From positions 2,807,501 through 2,871,500 of the forward strand of contig JAUMIR010000015.1 of the NCBI GenBank assembly GCA_030847615.1: a DNA stretch of 64,000 nucleotides, written 5' to 3'. Position 1 is the first letter of the stretch; each line of letters opens with the position of its first letter. Source of the stretch: Gambelia wislizenii. Lineage: Eukaryota; Chordata; Lepidosauria; Squamata; Crotaphytidae. The position numbers and the translations under genes are program-made. Positions 1 through 11,900 of the stretch are shown in pieces. A model generated the notes under the pieces. It was not told where the DNA came from and did no database searches. It saw only the letters and a list, made by a program, of their open reading frames with translations.

Positions 1-672
1 ACAATCTTTATTTTTTATTTTTTAAGGGAATGTGGGGGAAGGAAGGAAAACACAGATTTTGTGTTGATTTACTTCAAAAACAGAAGAAAGTACATGCTCC
101 TTTCCTGCACTTCTGCAGAGCATATCTGGCTTTGTGGGCACCTCCTTCTTTAGGCAAACTGAATGATGGGTCTTCCAGTGCCTTTTGAACATCTGGGTTT
201 TTTTTGCTGCAGCTTGTAACTGTCGGTGACCTCCCTCTTGTTTCGTTGCTTTATTGTTTTTCCTGTAAACTAATGAAACTGTTTGCCATGTTTACCTTTT
301 GCTATACTAGCCTTTTGCAATTTTTACAATGTCCACTTGCAAATTTATATTTGTGTTTAAACTGCAGAGAGACTTTGTTATATTAACATGGCATAGGAAT
401 ATAGTTATATCTCAGTGAGCAAAGCTGGTCTGTTCTTGGGCATAGGTTTTCGTACCGGAGACAGAAATAACATGGAAAGAATAGGTTCCTACACCACAAA
501 AAAAGAAGAGCACTTCAACATATTTCAGCAAACTTTGCATGCAAAACTAACAATATGCACATGTAAAATGAAACAATCAGGGCAGGGAAACCTTGCTTCA
601 GTAGATAAAACATTCTTTTATCAGTAGATAAAAGCCTTCTATTTGAAAACTTCTTCCAAAATGCATCCAGGG

Positions 673-705
<33 letters not shown>

Positions 706-986
706 TTAACTTTCTTTCACCAGCTTCCACTTTTTAAAATTTCCGTTTTGGTGGCCAGTTATAGATCTATGCTTCAACAAGCTTGGGGATAGCTGGTGAG
801 ACAGGCTTATCTATACTTTTCCCTTTTCATTCTATTTAGTTGTTCAAATGGCATGCTCAGTAAAGAATTTTCAAGGCAGCTGCTGTTTACCTTACCTGTT
901 GCGGGCAGGCACACACAACTAAAGTTGGGTTGGCTAGGGTGGAATCCCGCTCGTTCCCAGCTCAAGTTTTATTTATTGTATTACAG
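1..986. other. OTUD7B intron 1 or upstream, mostly unassigned
   Basis: AT-rich DNA without a recognisable exon. It holds a GTT microsatellite at 672-703. I see no conserved coding or RNA signal. Confidence 0.5.
672..703. repeat. (GTT)n microsatellite
   Basis: About ten uninterrupted GTT units. Confidence 0.95.
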
Positions 987-1345
987 TTGGCCGTCCACAT
1001 TTGCAGGTTAAGCATTTCTGGATTTGATTATTCACACATTACTGTACAGTATTTGCCTCCACTGCTGCCCTGTACGTGACCGTAAAATTTTATTTATTTA
1101 TTTGAGTATTTATACCCCTCTCCTTAGCCACAAAGGCTCTCAGAGCAGCTTACAAATTGTTTAGCAATAGCGCTTGCACATCTACACCACTTTATAGCAT
1201 GCTAGGCACTCTCTAAGTGGTTTACTGTGTGTTAGCTCATTCTCTCTAGGCATTTCTAGGTCCCCCAATGTGATTTTGTAGTCACTTTCCGGCAGAAGTT
1301 GACCATAGAATTGTGATAGAGGACCTGGAAATGCCTAGAGAAGTG
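987..1345. repeat. Degraded DNA-transposon and LINE-tail fragments
   Basis: Starts with a CAGTTGGCC-type terminus; 1088-1225 matches the 'cttagccacaaaggct' tail seen again at 13165 and 53693; 1236-1345 carries the 'agaagttgaccatag' hairpin arm of the MITE described at 60380. Confidence 0.5.
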
Positions 1346-1514
1346 TTCTCTCAGATAAAAATAATAATAAAATAGCAGCCTATATTTGTGGTTTTTCCAC
1401 TTTTGCAGGGATCCTGCACCTCCAACCTTTGCGAAAATTGAGGGCCATCTGTATTTCTTGCAGACTCAGTGCTACAACTCACCACGGCCCTCCTTCACCA
1501 TCTTCCCAATGCTG

Positions 1515-1950
1515 ATACTGCATTTATTTATTTATTGCATTTCTATACTGCCTATCAATGCCAAAGTACTCCCTAGGCGGTTTACAATGTAAAAACAAAT
1601 AAAAAAATAAGACAATTAAAAATAATTAAAAGTAACAATTAAAATTATTTTTAAAAACATATACAAGTTAAAATAATAAAAACACACCCCAATAAAGCCT
1701 CTATGTCCACAGCTACACATTAAAAGCTTGCTGAAATAGGAACATTTTTGCCTGCCAGCCTCCAAAGGAAGGGTGTTCCAGAGGGTGGGAGCAGCCACTG
1801 AGAAGGCTCTCTCTCGTGTCTTTACCAAACGAGCTTGGGATGATGGCGGGATCCAGAGAAAGCCTTCCCTGAGGATCTTAAAATTCTGGCAGGTTTGTAT
1901 CGGAGATACGGTCCTTCAAATAATTTGGACCCAAGCCTTCCAGCTAGACA
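1515..1950 (-). mobile_element. L2-like LINE 3' fragment
   Basis: Minus-strand reading gives RERAFSVAAPTLWNTLPLEA, the C-terminal end of L2/CR1-clade polymerases, preceded by a degenerate tail. Confidence 0.65.
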
Positions 1951-2754
1951 GAGGATAAAGAGGGAAAGTGTCATAACTCACACTCTGCAGTCAGACGATC
2001 CAGATGGAGAGGAAGAGGCAGATTGCCAGGGATCTGCAGTTCCTGATAGAATGGTGTTGCTGAGCCTGAGAAGCTGGGAATTGAGTGAGAAGGAAGCCCT
2101 ATTCCTTGGCAAGAGGTGACAGACCCTGAAGACACACCACCATCCTTTTCTGAACAACAGATAGAGAGATCCCAGTGGCTGTTATATAGGGGATGCTGAT
2201 TAATTAGGCATCTGGTGTTTTGGAGACAGCTGCCCATAAATCTCCCATTAGCCCCCCCCCTTGCTCACAACCATTTTATCTGGGTGACTGACGGTACTCT
2301 TGGCATTTGTATTTTCTTTGAGGACACCATTTTGTTGCCGACTTCTTGTGCCTGGACTGCTGACTTGTTATAGTAATGGCTGACCACCACCCTCTTGTTT
2401 TGCCCTTGATCTTGTTGGATAACCTGTGACTAACTTAGACTGAATTAACAACTTGACAGGTCTTGCATTCTAACCACCTGATTGCTGGAAGGCTTGTTGA
2501 CTGGAGCACAGGACAGAAAGAGGGATTGGGGTGTAAAAAAAACACACACATTGTAACAAGGAACTTCACTGTCAGAGGCTTTGTTAACTGAGATATGCCT
2601 GTTTTACAAAACTAAATAAATCATTTTTAAAATATAGCATTCTTTATTGAATGGCTGTTGGGTTCCAAAATGATAAGAAACAAGAGAATACTCATTGGTT
2701 CTGCTGCTCCTCTCCATGGCTGGGCTGAGCTTCCTCCTGTCCTTCTTTCCCCAG

Positions 2755-2826
2755 ACTGACACCGCCAAGGAAGCCCGGATCGATGTCCCAGCCATTCCCA
2801 GCTGCCTGTGAGGAGTTCAGGATCAC
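2755..2826 (+). other. OTUD7B: OTUD7B 5' UTR part of first coding exon
   Basis: A pyrimidine tract ending TTTCCCCAG at 2754 is a good acceptor, so the ATG at 2827 sits 72 bases into an internal exon. Human OTUD7B likewise has a non-coding first exon. That exon and the promoter are not recognisable in 1-2754 and probably lie upstream. Confidence 0.65.
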
Positions 2827-2911
2827 ATGACCCTGGATATGGACGTCGTCCTCTCTGATTTTGTGCGCTCAACTGGGGCAGAGCCGGGATTGGCAAGAGA
2901 CTTACTGGAAG
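2827..2911 (+). CDS. OTUD7B: OTUD7B coding exon 1
   Basis: Codes residues 1-28 plus the first base of Gly29 ([18 protein letters not shown] then [10 protein letters not shown]), the UBA-like start of the family. Donor is GAAG/GTAAGC. The intron that follows (2912-7071) holds CR1 fragments, a nested hAT element, a 24-bp minisatellite and a 5S-derived SINE. Confidence 0.95.
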
Positions 2912-5900
2912 GTAAGCAGCATCTCCTTGAATAGAGTCACCTGGGCGGCGGCGTCCCCCCACGCCTACTTACCAGACAATTTTACACATGAAATGTAACT
3001 TTTAGAGCAAGACAGCTGTGTGGGTGGGAGTGGGTGGGCATGGTTCATCTGTCCTTCTGTAGCTGTTTTTGTGCCCAGGTTCTGTTTCATCATAGAATCA
3101 TAGAGTTGGAAGAGACCACAAGGGCCATCCAGTCCAACCCCTGCCATGCAGGAATACCTAATCAAAGAACTCCCAACAGATAGCCATCCAGCCTCTGTTT
3201 AAAAACTTCTAAAGAAGGAGATTCCACCACACTGTGAGGCAGTGTATTCCACTTCCGAATAGCTCTTATGGTCAGGAATTTCTGCCTAATGTTTAGGTGG
3301 AATCTCTTATCCTGTAGTTTGAACCCGTTGCTCCGTCTCCTAGTCTCTGGAGCCTCAGAAAACAAGCTTGCTCCGTCCTCAGTATGACATCCCTTCAAAT
3401 ATTTAAACATGGCTCTCATGCCCCTGTTTCTTCCCCAGGCTAAACATGCCCAGCTCCCTAAGCCGCTCCTCATAGGGCATCATGGCTTCCAGACCTCCTA
3501 CCATTTTGGTTGCCCTCCTCTGGACACTTCTCAATATCCTTCCTGAACTATGGGTGCCCAAAACTGGACACAGTCTTCCAGGTGAGGTCTGACCAAAGGA
3601 GAACAGAATGGCACTATGACTTCCCTTGATCTAGACACTATACTCCTATTGATGCAGCCTAGAATCACATTGGCTTTTTAGCTGCTGCATCACACTGCTG
3701 GCTCATGTTCTGCTTGTGGTCCACTAAGACCCCTAGATCCCTTTTGCATGCACTGATATCAAGCCATGTGTCACCCAGCCTATATCTGTGCATTTCATTT
3801 TACTGCCCAAGTGTAGTATCCTACATTTCTCCCTGTTGAAATTCATGTTGTTAGTTTTGGCCCAGCTTTCTAATCTGTTCAAGTCATTTTGAATTCTGAT
3901 CCTATCCTCTGGGGTATTAGCTACCCCTCCTCAATCAGTCACGTTTGGATCCTGCCTTTCCTAGATTGAGCTCAAGGTCACACGAGTGTCCATCCTCTTC
4001 TATGCCTCATCCCAGCAATGTTATTCAGTGTGTGTCTGCATGACTAGGCTGCTTAGGTATTCCAAGATCACCTGATGGCTTTCCAAAATAGGACTGTAGT
4101 GCTTTTTTCTGCTTTGGTCACACCTCACTTGGATGACTGTATTCAGTTCTGGGCACCACAGTTCAAGAAAAAAATCAATCAGCAGGGAGGTGTCCAGAGA
4201 AGGGTGACCAAAATGGTCAGAGATCTGGGAACTAAGCATTGTGAGGAATGGTTTAGAGAGCTCGGTATATTTAGCTTGGAGAAGAGAGGATGGAGAAGGG
4301 TTATATGGTACAGCCATGTTTAAATACCAGAAGGGATGTCATGTAGACCAGTGGTTCTTAACCTGTGGTTCAGGGACCTGGGGGGGGGCGATGTCCCCAC
4401 AGGGGGTCCGCAAAGGCTTGAAGGCTGCTCTGCCCACCTCCTGCCTGCAGTGGAGTGGCCATATGACAGGAGCCAAGGCAAAAGCTGGCTGGCTTGGCCT
4501 GCACATTGCCATTCAATTCGCTCCAGCCACAAACTTGCAGGAAGAAGCAAGAGAAAAGTCTTCCCTCCCCCTCCAGTGCCTCTGAGGGAAAGTTTAATGG
4601 ATCTTGTGTTGTTGTTGTTGTTGTTGCTTTAAATCTTGAATTAAGTCTTGGAGGTCCACAACAACAGAAGATATTTAAAGGGGGTCCCCTAGTAAAGAAA
4701 AGGTTAAGAGCCCCTGATGCAGAAGATGGAGCGAGCTTGTTTTGGGTTTTGGGGAATAAGAAAGGAGATTCCACTTAAACTCGAGGAAGAACTTCTTAGA
4801 AGCTCTTTCTGCAGTGGAATAGACTGCCTTGGCGGGTGATGGACTCTCCTTCTTCTTTGCAGTGCTTTGAACAGGTTGGAAGGCAACCTCTCCGGGTTGC
4901 TCATGACGTGTTAGCTTAAGCTGTTGATTCCCTGCATTGAGCAGGGGGTTGGGCTAGATGGCCCTGGGGGTGCCTTCCAGCTCTATGATTCTGTGACTCC
5001 TCTGCCTTAGTTCAGAAGCCTGTGAACTCCTAGACCCACCCTCAAAGAAGGAGGCAGTAGAGCTGTACAAGATGGAGAGGAGTTTTCACAGCCAAAACAA
5101 TCAAGGGATTGGAACACATTCCCTTCTAAGGGGAGGTTAGAATATTTGAGCATCTTTTGGTTTTATGTTTGGACATGTAATAGGTTCATAGAATTATTTG
5201 GTCATGTAATAGAATCACAGAACTGTAGCGTCGGAAGGAACCGCAAGAGGCATCTATTCCATCCCCTACCAATGCATGAAATCTATAGCATCTTTGAGAG
5301 GCAGCCACTCAACCTCTCCTTAAACTCCTCTGACAAAAGAGAGTCCATCCCCTTCAGAGGGAATCCATTCCACTGTCCTTATCTCAAGGAAGTTCTTCCT
5401 GACAGACACTTATAACATTACGCACAGTGTGGAGTGGGTTGCATAGGGAGAAGGCATCCTTTGCCATCATACTAGAACTCCTGGGGCAGAATAGAATTTG
5501 GGGCTGTTAAAAGAAAGATTCCTTCACGTAGCTCAGAGTGGGGAAGGGTGGAGTTCACTGCCAAGCAGATGGAGTGGTGGTACTCCAACTCAGAAGGCTT
5601 TGAAAAAGGATGGGGACAAATTCATTGAGACGAAAGCTGTCTGTGGTTAAATATCTCCAGGATGAGAAGCTTTGGTCATACCCCAGGAGGAGAGACTTGA
5701 ATACCTTCAGGATGAAAAGCATCAATACTGCCAGTATGAGAGGCTTTGATACTTCCAGAATGGAGAACTTTGATACTGCAGGGATGGGAGGCTTCGATAC
5801 CTCCAAGATGAAAAGCATCAATACTGCCCGGATGGGAGGCTTCGATGCTGCTGGGATGGGAGACCTCTGGAATCTGTGTCTGTTGCTAGAGGGACATAAA

Positions 5901-8900
5901 TGAGAGGGGTATCTTGTCCTTACATCTCCCTGAGGACTGTCTGTTGGGGCACCTGGCTGGCCACTGTGGGCAAAGGGGTGAGACAGTAGATAGGCCTTTG
6001 GTTCAGTTCCATCCCCAGCTTTCTGTGACCCGCTGCTTGAAGATTTTGTAGGAGATGGCTGGCCTTGCAAGGAGGCTTTAGCTGTGCATACCTGCATTGG
6101 GAAGGGGTTGAACTGGAGGCCCTTTGAGGGTACCGGGTAACTTTACAGTTCTATGACCCTGTGAAATCTGGATTTGCCTGGGATGTTCTTTTCTCTGGGT
6201 TTGTCTCCAGTTGAGCTCCCAAGGTCAGAAAGCAGCTCAGCTTGGGGGAAAGCAACCTGGGGCGGGACATGGATTTGACTTAAGTGCCCTGCAAACACCC
6301 CCTCCCATGTAGGTAGACAGTGTGAGGATGATGTTGTTATCATATTTGGGCCTCCAACATGCCACTCAGAGGTGTGGGAACGATGGTTGGAATGTCATCC
6401 TCTGGGCGGGTTCCCTTGGCAGTTCACAGACTGTGGAATGGGGTTGGCTTGCAGTGGTTTCGGGGATAATTTGAACCATGTTTAGAGAAAACTGAGGGCC
6501 TAAATACCCTTAAGGCACCAGATCCTAGGCATGGACAGCTCCGGTTACTACTTGAACAGGGGTCCATGAGCAAATACCAGGCTCTATTTTGGAGGAAGGA
6601 ACTGGCAAAACCACCTCTGAATATTCCTTGCCTAAGAAAACCCTTTTGAAATTCACGGGTCTGCCATAAGTTGACAGGCGACTTGAACACACAGACACAC
6701 CAGATCTGACCTTGGTCCCTTTTCCCCAAATGCCACAGGCTAGAATATCTAGAGCATGGGAAAGGGTGCTTTTTGGGGCAGCAGCTCCCTGAAGTCCCCC
6801 CATCTGGTGTGGCTCCTGGGAGTGTATTTTCTCCCAAAAGGAATTTCTGCAAGTTCTATATTTGAAGCAGGAAAAATTGGGTGGGAGAGGTGGAATGGGT
6901 GTGTGTGTGAAGCCATTGCTAGCTGCTTTGGGGAGCATTTGAAGCGCATTGGGGTGTGAGCATAAGGTCTGTCGGTTTTCCTGTGGACCAGTTTTGCCAA
7001 ACAGGAGGTGCTTCGCTTGATTTCGGGAGTGTGTGTGTGTTTAAACACACCTTTCTTTTCCTCTTCCCCAGGGAAAAACTGGGACCTGAGTGCTGCCTTG
7101 AATGATTTTGAGCAGCTGCGGCAGGTCCACGCAGGAACACTGCCCCACTCCTTCCAGGAAGGGCGCCCCTTCAAACCCGCCGAGAAGGAAGGGCCCCGAC
7201 CCATGAGGCCCCTGCTCCAGCGCCAAGATGACATCGTTCAAGGTAAGAGAGGCACAGAAGAGGGCAAGCTTTAGCGCTAGAGCTGGGTGGAGGAGTTGGC
7301 AGAGCCACTTTCAAACTCTTCCATCTTGGCTGGGTCTGGTAGAGGGTAGGCAACTTTGAAGGGCTCACTTGTCGTGGAAGAACACTCACCTACCACGTGG
7401 GGCTTCATGGCCCTGCCAAAGTTCTGACTGTGTGCAGGGTGGGTGAGTGGAGGGGGTGTAGCTCCCTGTGCTCAAAGAACCCAAGACACCTGATTTTTAA
7501 TAAAACAAGCAAGGAAGCCAAAACCTTCAAGATATTGAATCCCCCCACCACCACCTATGCTTCCCCTGGTATCACAATAAATAAATAGTAATGTGATTAA
7601 TAATTAATTAAGAATTAATGGTTTTTTATAAGTGTTTGTATTTTAGAATAATTTTACAGCATTTGTTTTAAAATTAATTTTAATTAGGTCATCGAAATTA
7701 ATTTTAATTAGTTAAGTGAATGTCCTTTCATGGTAAATGGAACTTAATTTGGTAAGTGAGTGTCCTTCTCCCTTTTAGGTAATTAAAACTAATTTTAATC
7801 AGGCTGTTAAAATTAACTTTAATTAGGACATTCAAATTAATTTTAATCCAGTACTTACAATTAATTTCTTTTGGCATTTTTTTAAATTTTAAAATGATTT
7901 GGAATTAAGTAAAACGATCATAAACGAGTAAAAAGAGAGCCAGTGTGGTGTAGTGGTTTGAACGTTGGACTGTGCCTCTGGAGAACAGGATTCAAATCGC
8001 CATTTGGCCATGGAAACCCATTGGGCAAGTCACACTCTCTCAGCTTCAGAAGAAGGCAAAGGCAACCTGCCTCTGAACAAATCTTGCCAAGAAAACCCTG
8101 TGAAAGGGTTGCCTTAGGGTGGCCGTAAATCAGAAACGGCTTGAAGGCACAGAAAAACAAAAGGATTGTCAGAACTTGGAGATGTTACTTCTTTGTTCAA
8201 GTACTCTCAGAATCCCTTGGTGCTCATGCTGTCTGGGGGATTCTGGGATTTCATCCACAAAGAAAAAAGTAATTTCCCCCAAGGTTTGAGGATTAACAGA
8301 GCTGAGACCAGACAGATTACAATCCGTCCACTGGTCAGAAGGAAGCATTGTCTCTCTCCCAAGGGCTCCACACCTAACCTCTCCCTCCTCCCTTCTCAGA
8401 GAAGCGCTTGTCTCGTGGCATTTCCCATGCCAGCTCCACCATCGTCTCGTTGGCGCGCTCCCACGTCTCCAGCAACGGTGGGAGCACCTGCAGCAGTGGC
8501 AGCAGTGGGGGTGGTGAACATCTCCTGGAGATGCCCATCTGCACCTTCCAGCTGCCCGACTTGACCGTCTACAACGAGGAGTTCCGCACCTTCATCGAGC
8601 GGGATCTGATTGAGCAGTCCATGCTTGTGGCCCTGGAGCAGGCTGGTAAGCAGGCGGGACCCCGGGAGGTGGCTGCGAAGAGAGGGGCCGCATTTGCAGT
8701 GGGGTTCTCCAGAAAAGCAGAACTGGGAAAATGCTCCAGTAATGTCGTCTGATTTAAAACTTTTGGTTTAAATGTTATGTTAAACAGCGGTAAAAGTAAG
8801 GTGCTACATCGAGGCAGTAAAAATGAAATGCACCAGTTCAAGATGTGGGAGACCTGGCTTGAAAGCAATAGATGGGGAAAGGATCTAGGGGTCTTGGTAA

Positions 8901-11900
8901 ACCATAAGTTAAGCATGAGTCAACATGCAAGCGTGAGTCAAATGGCATTTTGGGCTGCAGCAGTGGGAACATAGGTGTCGTCTATACGGGGGACAGGATG
9001 GGAAACGAATTGCTCTGCAGTAATAGTAGTTTGCAGCAACTCTGAACTGTCTCAATGGTTTTACAGCGCCATAAACTTTGCATGCCCTCTAGCCAAGATG
9101 GCGGCTGCGAGTGAATTACTTGCGTTTTTAAATCTGCTACTGCCGCACTTAAAAAAACCCAACATTTACTATGGTGCACACAAGCGATATTTCACATTTG
9201 CAAAAAAAGCGAGAGAAAAAGATAATACAAATCACCGTTTTATCACCTTAGCGATCGCTTGCTAAGGCGAAAATCCAACATGACGGCAGCGGGCGCTTGC
9301 CCTGTTAGCAAGCCCCGCCCCCGTGCTTGTCCAGCCAATCAGCTTATGCTGCCTCTCCTATGGAAAAGCGCAACGATGTGAATTTGACTGTCTTAACAAG
9401 CAGGGATGCACAGCCCCTACAGAGCTTTTTAAAAACTCCGGGGAAAGCTGTGAAGGCTCTCCAGACATAGTTTTTGGAGTTTTTAGCTGCCCCCTTCTGA
9501 ATACAATGCTTCGATGCGTATTCCCATTAAGACAAATCAGTTTCCCAGCAAATTCTATGAGGATTATTTTGACCGTTTAGACAGAACCTTAGTGTCCAGG
9601 GTGAGGGAAGTAGCGGAGCCGCTCTGTTTAGACGTCCCCTGGAATCCTGTGTCCAGGCCTTCTGAGGAATGACTTAGGGAGCTGGCTATGCTTGAAGATG
9701 GAGAGGGATGATGTGATGGCTATATTTAAATACCTGAAGGGATGTTAGAAGATAGAATGATTTTGGTTTCTGCTGCTCCAAATACTGGAACATAATCCAA
9801 TGGATTCCAGTTACAAGAAAAGAGATTTCACTGAAACATTATGAAGAACTTTTTTTTTTACTGTAAGAGCTGTGTGAGAGTGGAACGGACTACCTCAGAG
9901 GATGGTGGACTCTCCTTCTTTGGAGGTCTTTAAGCAGAGGTTGGATGAAAACCCAAGGAAAATCTGTGGAAACAAATGATTGCCAGTCCCCTGTATCAGA
10001 GATGCACAGTTCTAAAGGATAGACGTGAGTCTTTGGGCCAGGCAACTCAATCACATTTTGTCTCGACAACTTGTACTTGTGGCTGATTGAGAAGCAAGAG
10101 ATTTTGTGAAATAGAACAGGTTTAGCAATGCATTCACTTGTTAGTCTATTCCTCTGAGCATTAGGGTGGCTTGCCTCATTAGAAGAATAACTAGAACTTT
10201 GTATCCCATATTTAGCCTATCAGATGCTATTGTCTTCAGTACAACAGCCCAAACAACTATGAATAAACATAGAGAGCTATAGATGTTGATAGCGATAAAA
10301 ATACAGCATCAGAACATTTTCAGCAGAAACATTTGCACCCCACACATCCTTACTGTGGCTCTTCCCTCATGCCACATTTTCTGCCAGATTCTGGTTTAAG
10401 GTGGCAGATTTCCGGTTAAGATCTTGCCTCTACCATACAGTTGGGGGACAAAAACCTAGTCGAGTACTTTCCCTGTGTCCTGTCCTGTGGAGAGAGACAG
10501 GTGACAAACCTATATGTTTGCTGGATTGCAGAAATGTGACCTCTCCCCCTCTTGATCGTTCTCAGTGCGGGTTGCCCCCCGCTATATCTGTGGAACCAAT
10601 ATCCGTGGTTTTAGTTATCTGCAGCTGAAAAAAATAGGGCCACATACCAGAGTTGTGCTGGAGAATACCTGGAGGTGTGTCCTCTCTAGGCATCATCTAG
10701 GTCTTCCAACGCAACTCTATGGTATGTTTGTACTAGAAGTCCTTTATTTTTAATAGGGTTACCTGTGATTTCCGGTATCCACAATAAGTCCAGGAACCAA
10801 ACCCCTGCAGATACGGGGTGTGTGATATGTATATAAAAAGCAGGACAAGAACCCTTAGCGCTTTTGTGTGTGGTTTCTCTCACCCAGGTCGCCTCAACTG
10901 GTGGGCCAATGTGGACCCCAGCTGCCAGCGGCTGCTTCCCTTGGCCACGACGGGAGATGGGAACTGCCTGCTTCACGCGGCGTCACTAGGTAAGAGTCCC
11001 TCTCGGGGAGAATGGGGTGTGTTGGTTCCAGGTGTGCCTTCCATGATTAGTTGGCCTCCAAAGCACCTCTCCACAGCCTCCTTGCTATGCAAGGAAGTGG
11101 CAAGTCTCCCCTTAGCTGACTTCTTTGTTACTTTGTTGTCATGTCCCTAAAATTCGACTGTTTTCTTGGCCAGAAGAGGTTTGCCATTGCTTTCCTCTGA
11201 GCCTGGGACTTGCCCCAAGGTCACCCAGTGGATTTCCAGGGCTGAGAGGGGATTCAGACGCTGGCATCCCAGAATCCTAGGCCAACACTCTAACCACTAT
11301 ACAGGTTGAGTCTCCCTTATCCGGAAATCCGAAATATTCCTAAATCCACCACGGAAGGTCCACACGGGTGGCTGAGGTAGTGACACCTTTGCTTTCTGAT
11401 GGTTTAGTCTACACAAACTTTGTTTCATGTAGAAAATTATTAAAAAATGCTGTGTATAAAATGACCTTCAGGCTATGTGTAGAAGGTATATATGAAACAT
11501 AAATGAAATTTGTGTTTAGATTTGGGTCCCATCTCCAAGATATCTCATAAGATATCCTTCTTTCTATGTTTTATGTTTTTATGTTTTACGCTTATGTTTT
11601 TATGTTTTTATGCTTTGATGTTATAGTTTAAAGACCTAGGGTAGTATTTTATATTACTGGTGAATTCGCCAATTATCTTTAAATATATGTACTATTATAT
11701 GTAATTTTAAGGGGGGTAAACTGCTTTAAGTTATTACTGTTGTTATGGATTTGTTTGTTTATATCCAATTGTTGTGAGCCGCCTTGATTGCCTAATAGGC
11801 AAAAGGCAGGTACAAAAATAAAGTTGTTGTTGTTGTTATATAATGTGTATGCAAGTATTCCAAAATCTGAAATTTTCCAAAATCCCAAATACCTCTGGTC

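Noticed and set aside
3162..3473. CR1-encoded frame (103 codons) as a gene
   Set aside because: Truncated, frameshifted polymerase end present in many copies.
4494..4778. Plus-strand frame with a poly-Val stretch
   Set aside because: Caused by a GTT run inside the nested hAT-like MITE.
5610..5903. The 24-bp repeat as a secreted or BspA-like repeat protein
   Set aside because: Superficial resemblance to F-D-T-S repeats only; no signal peptide, no splice support, and an intronic position.
7937..8010. A tRNA gene
   Set aside because: A and B boxes are present but no cloverleaf with paired acceptor stem; it is the head of a dispersed SINE.
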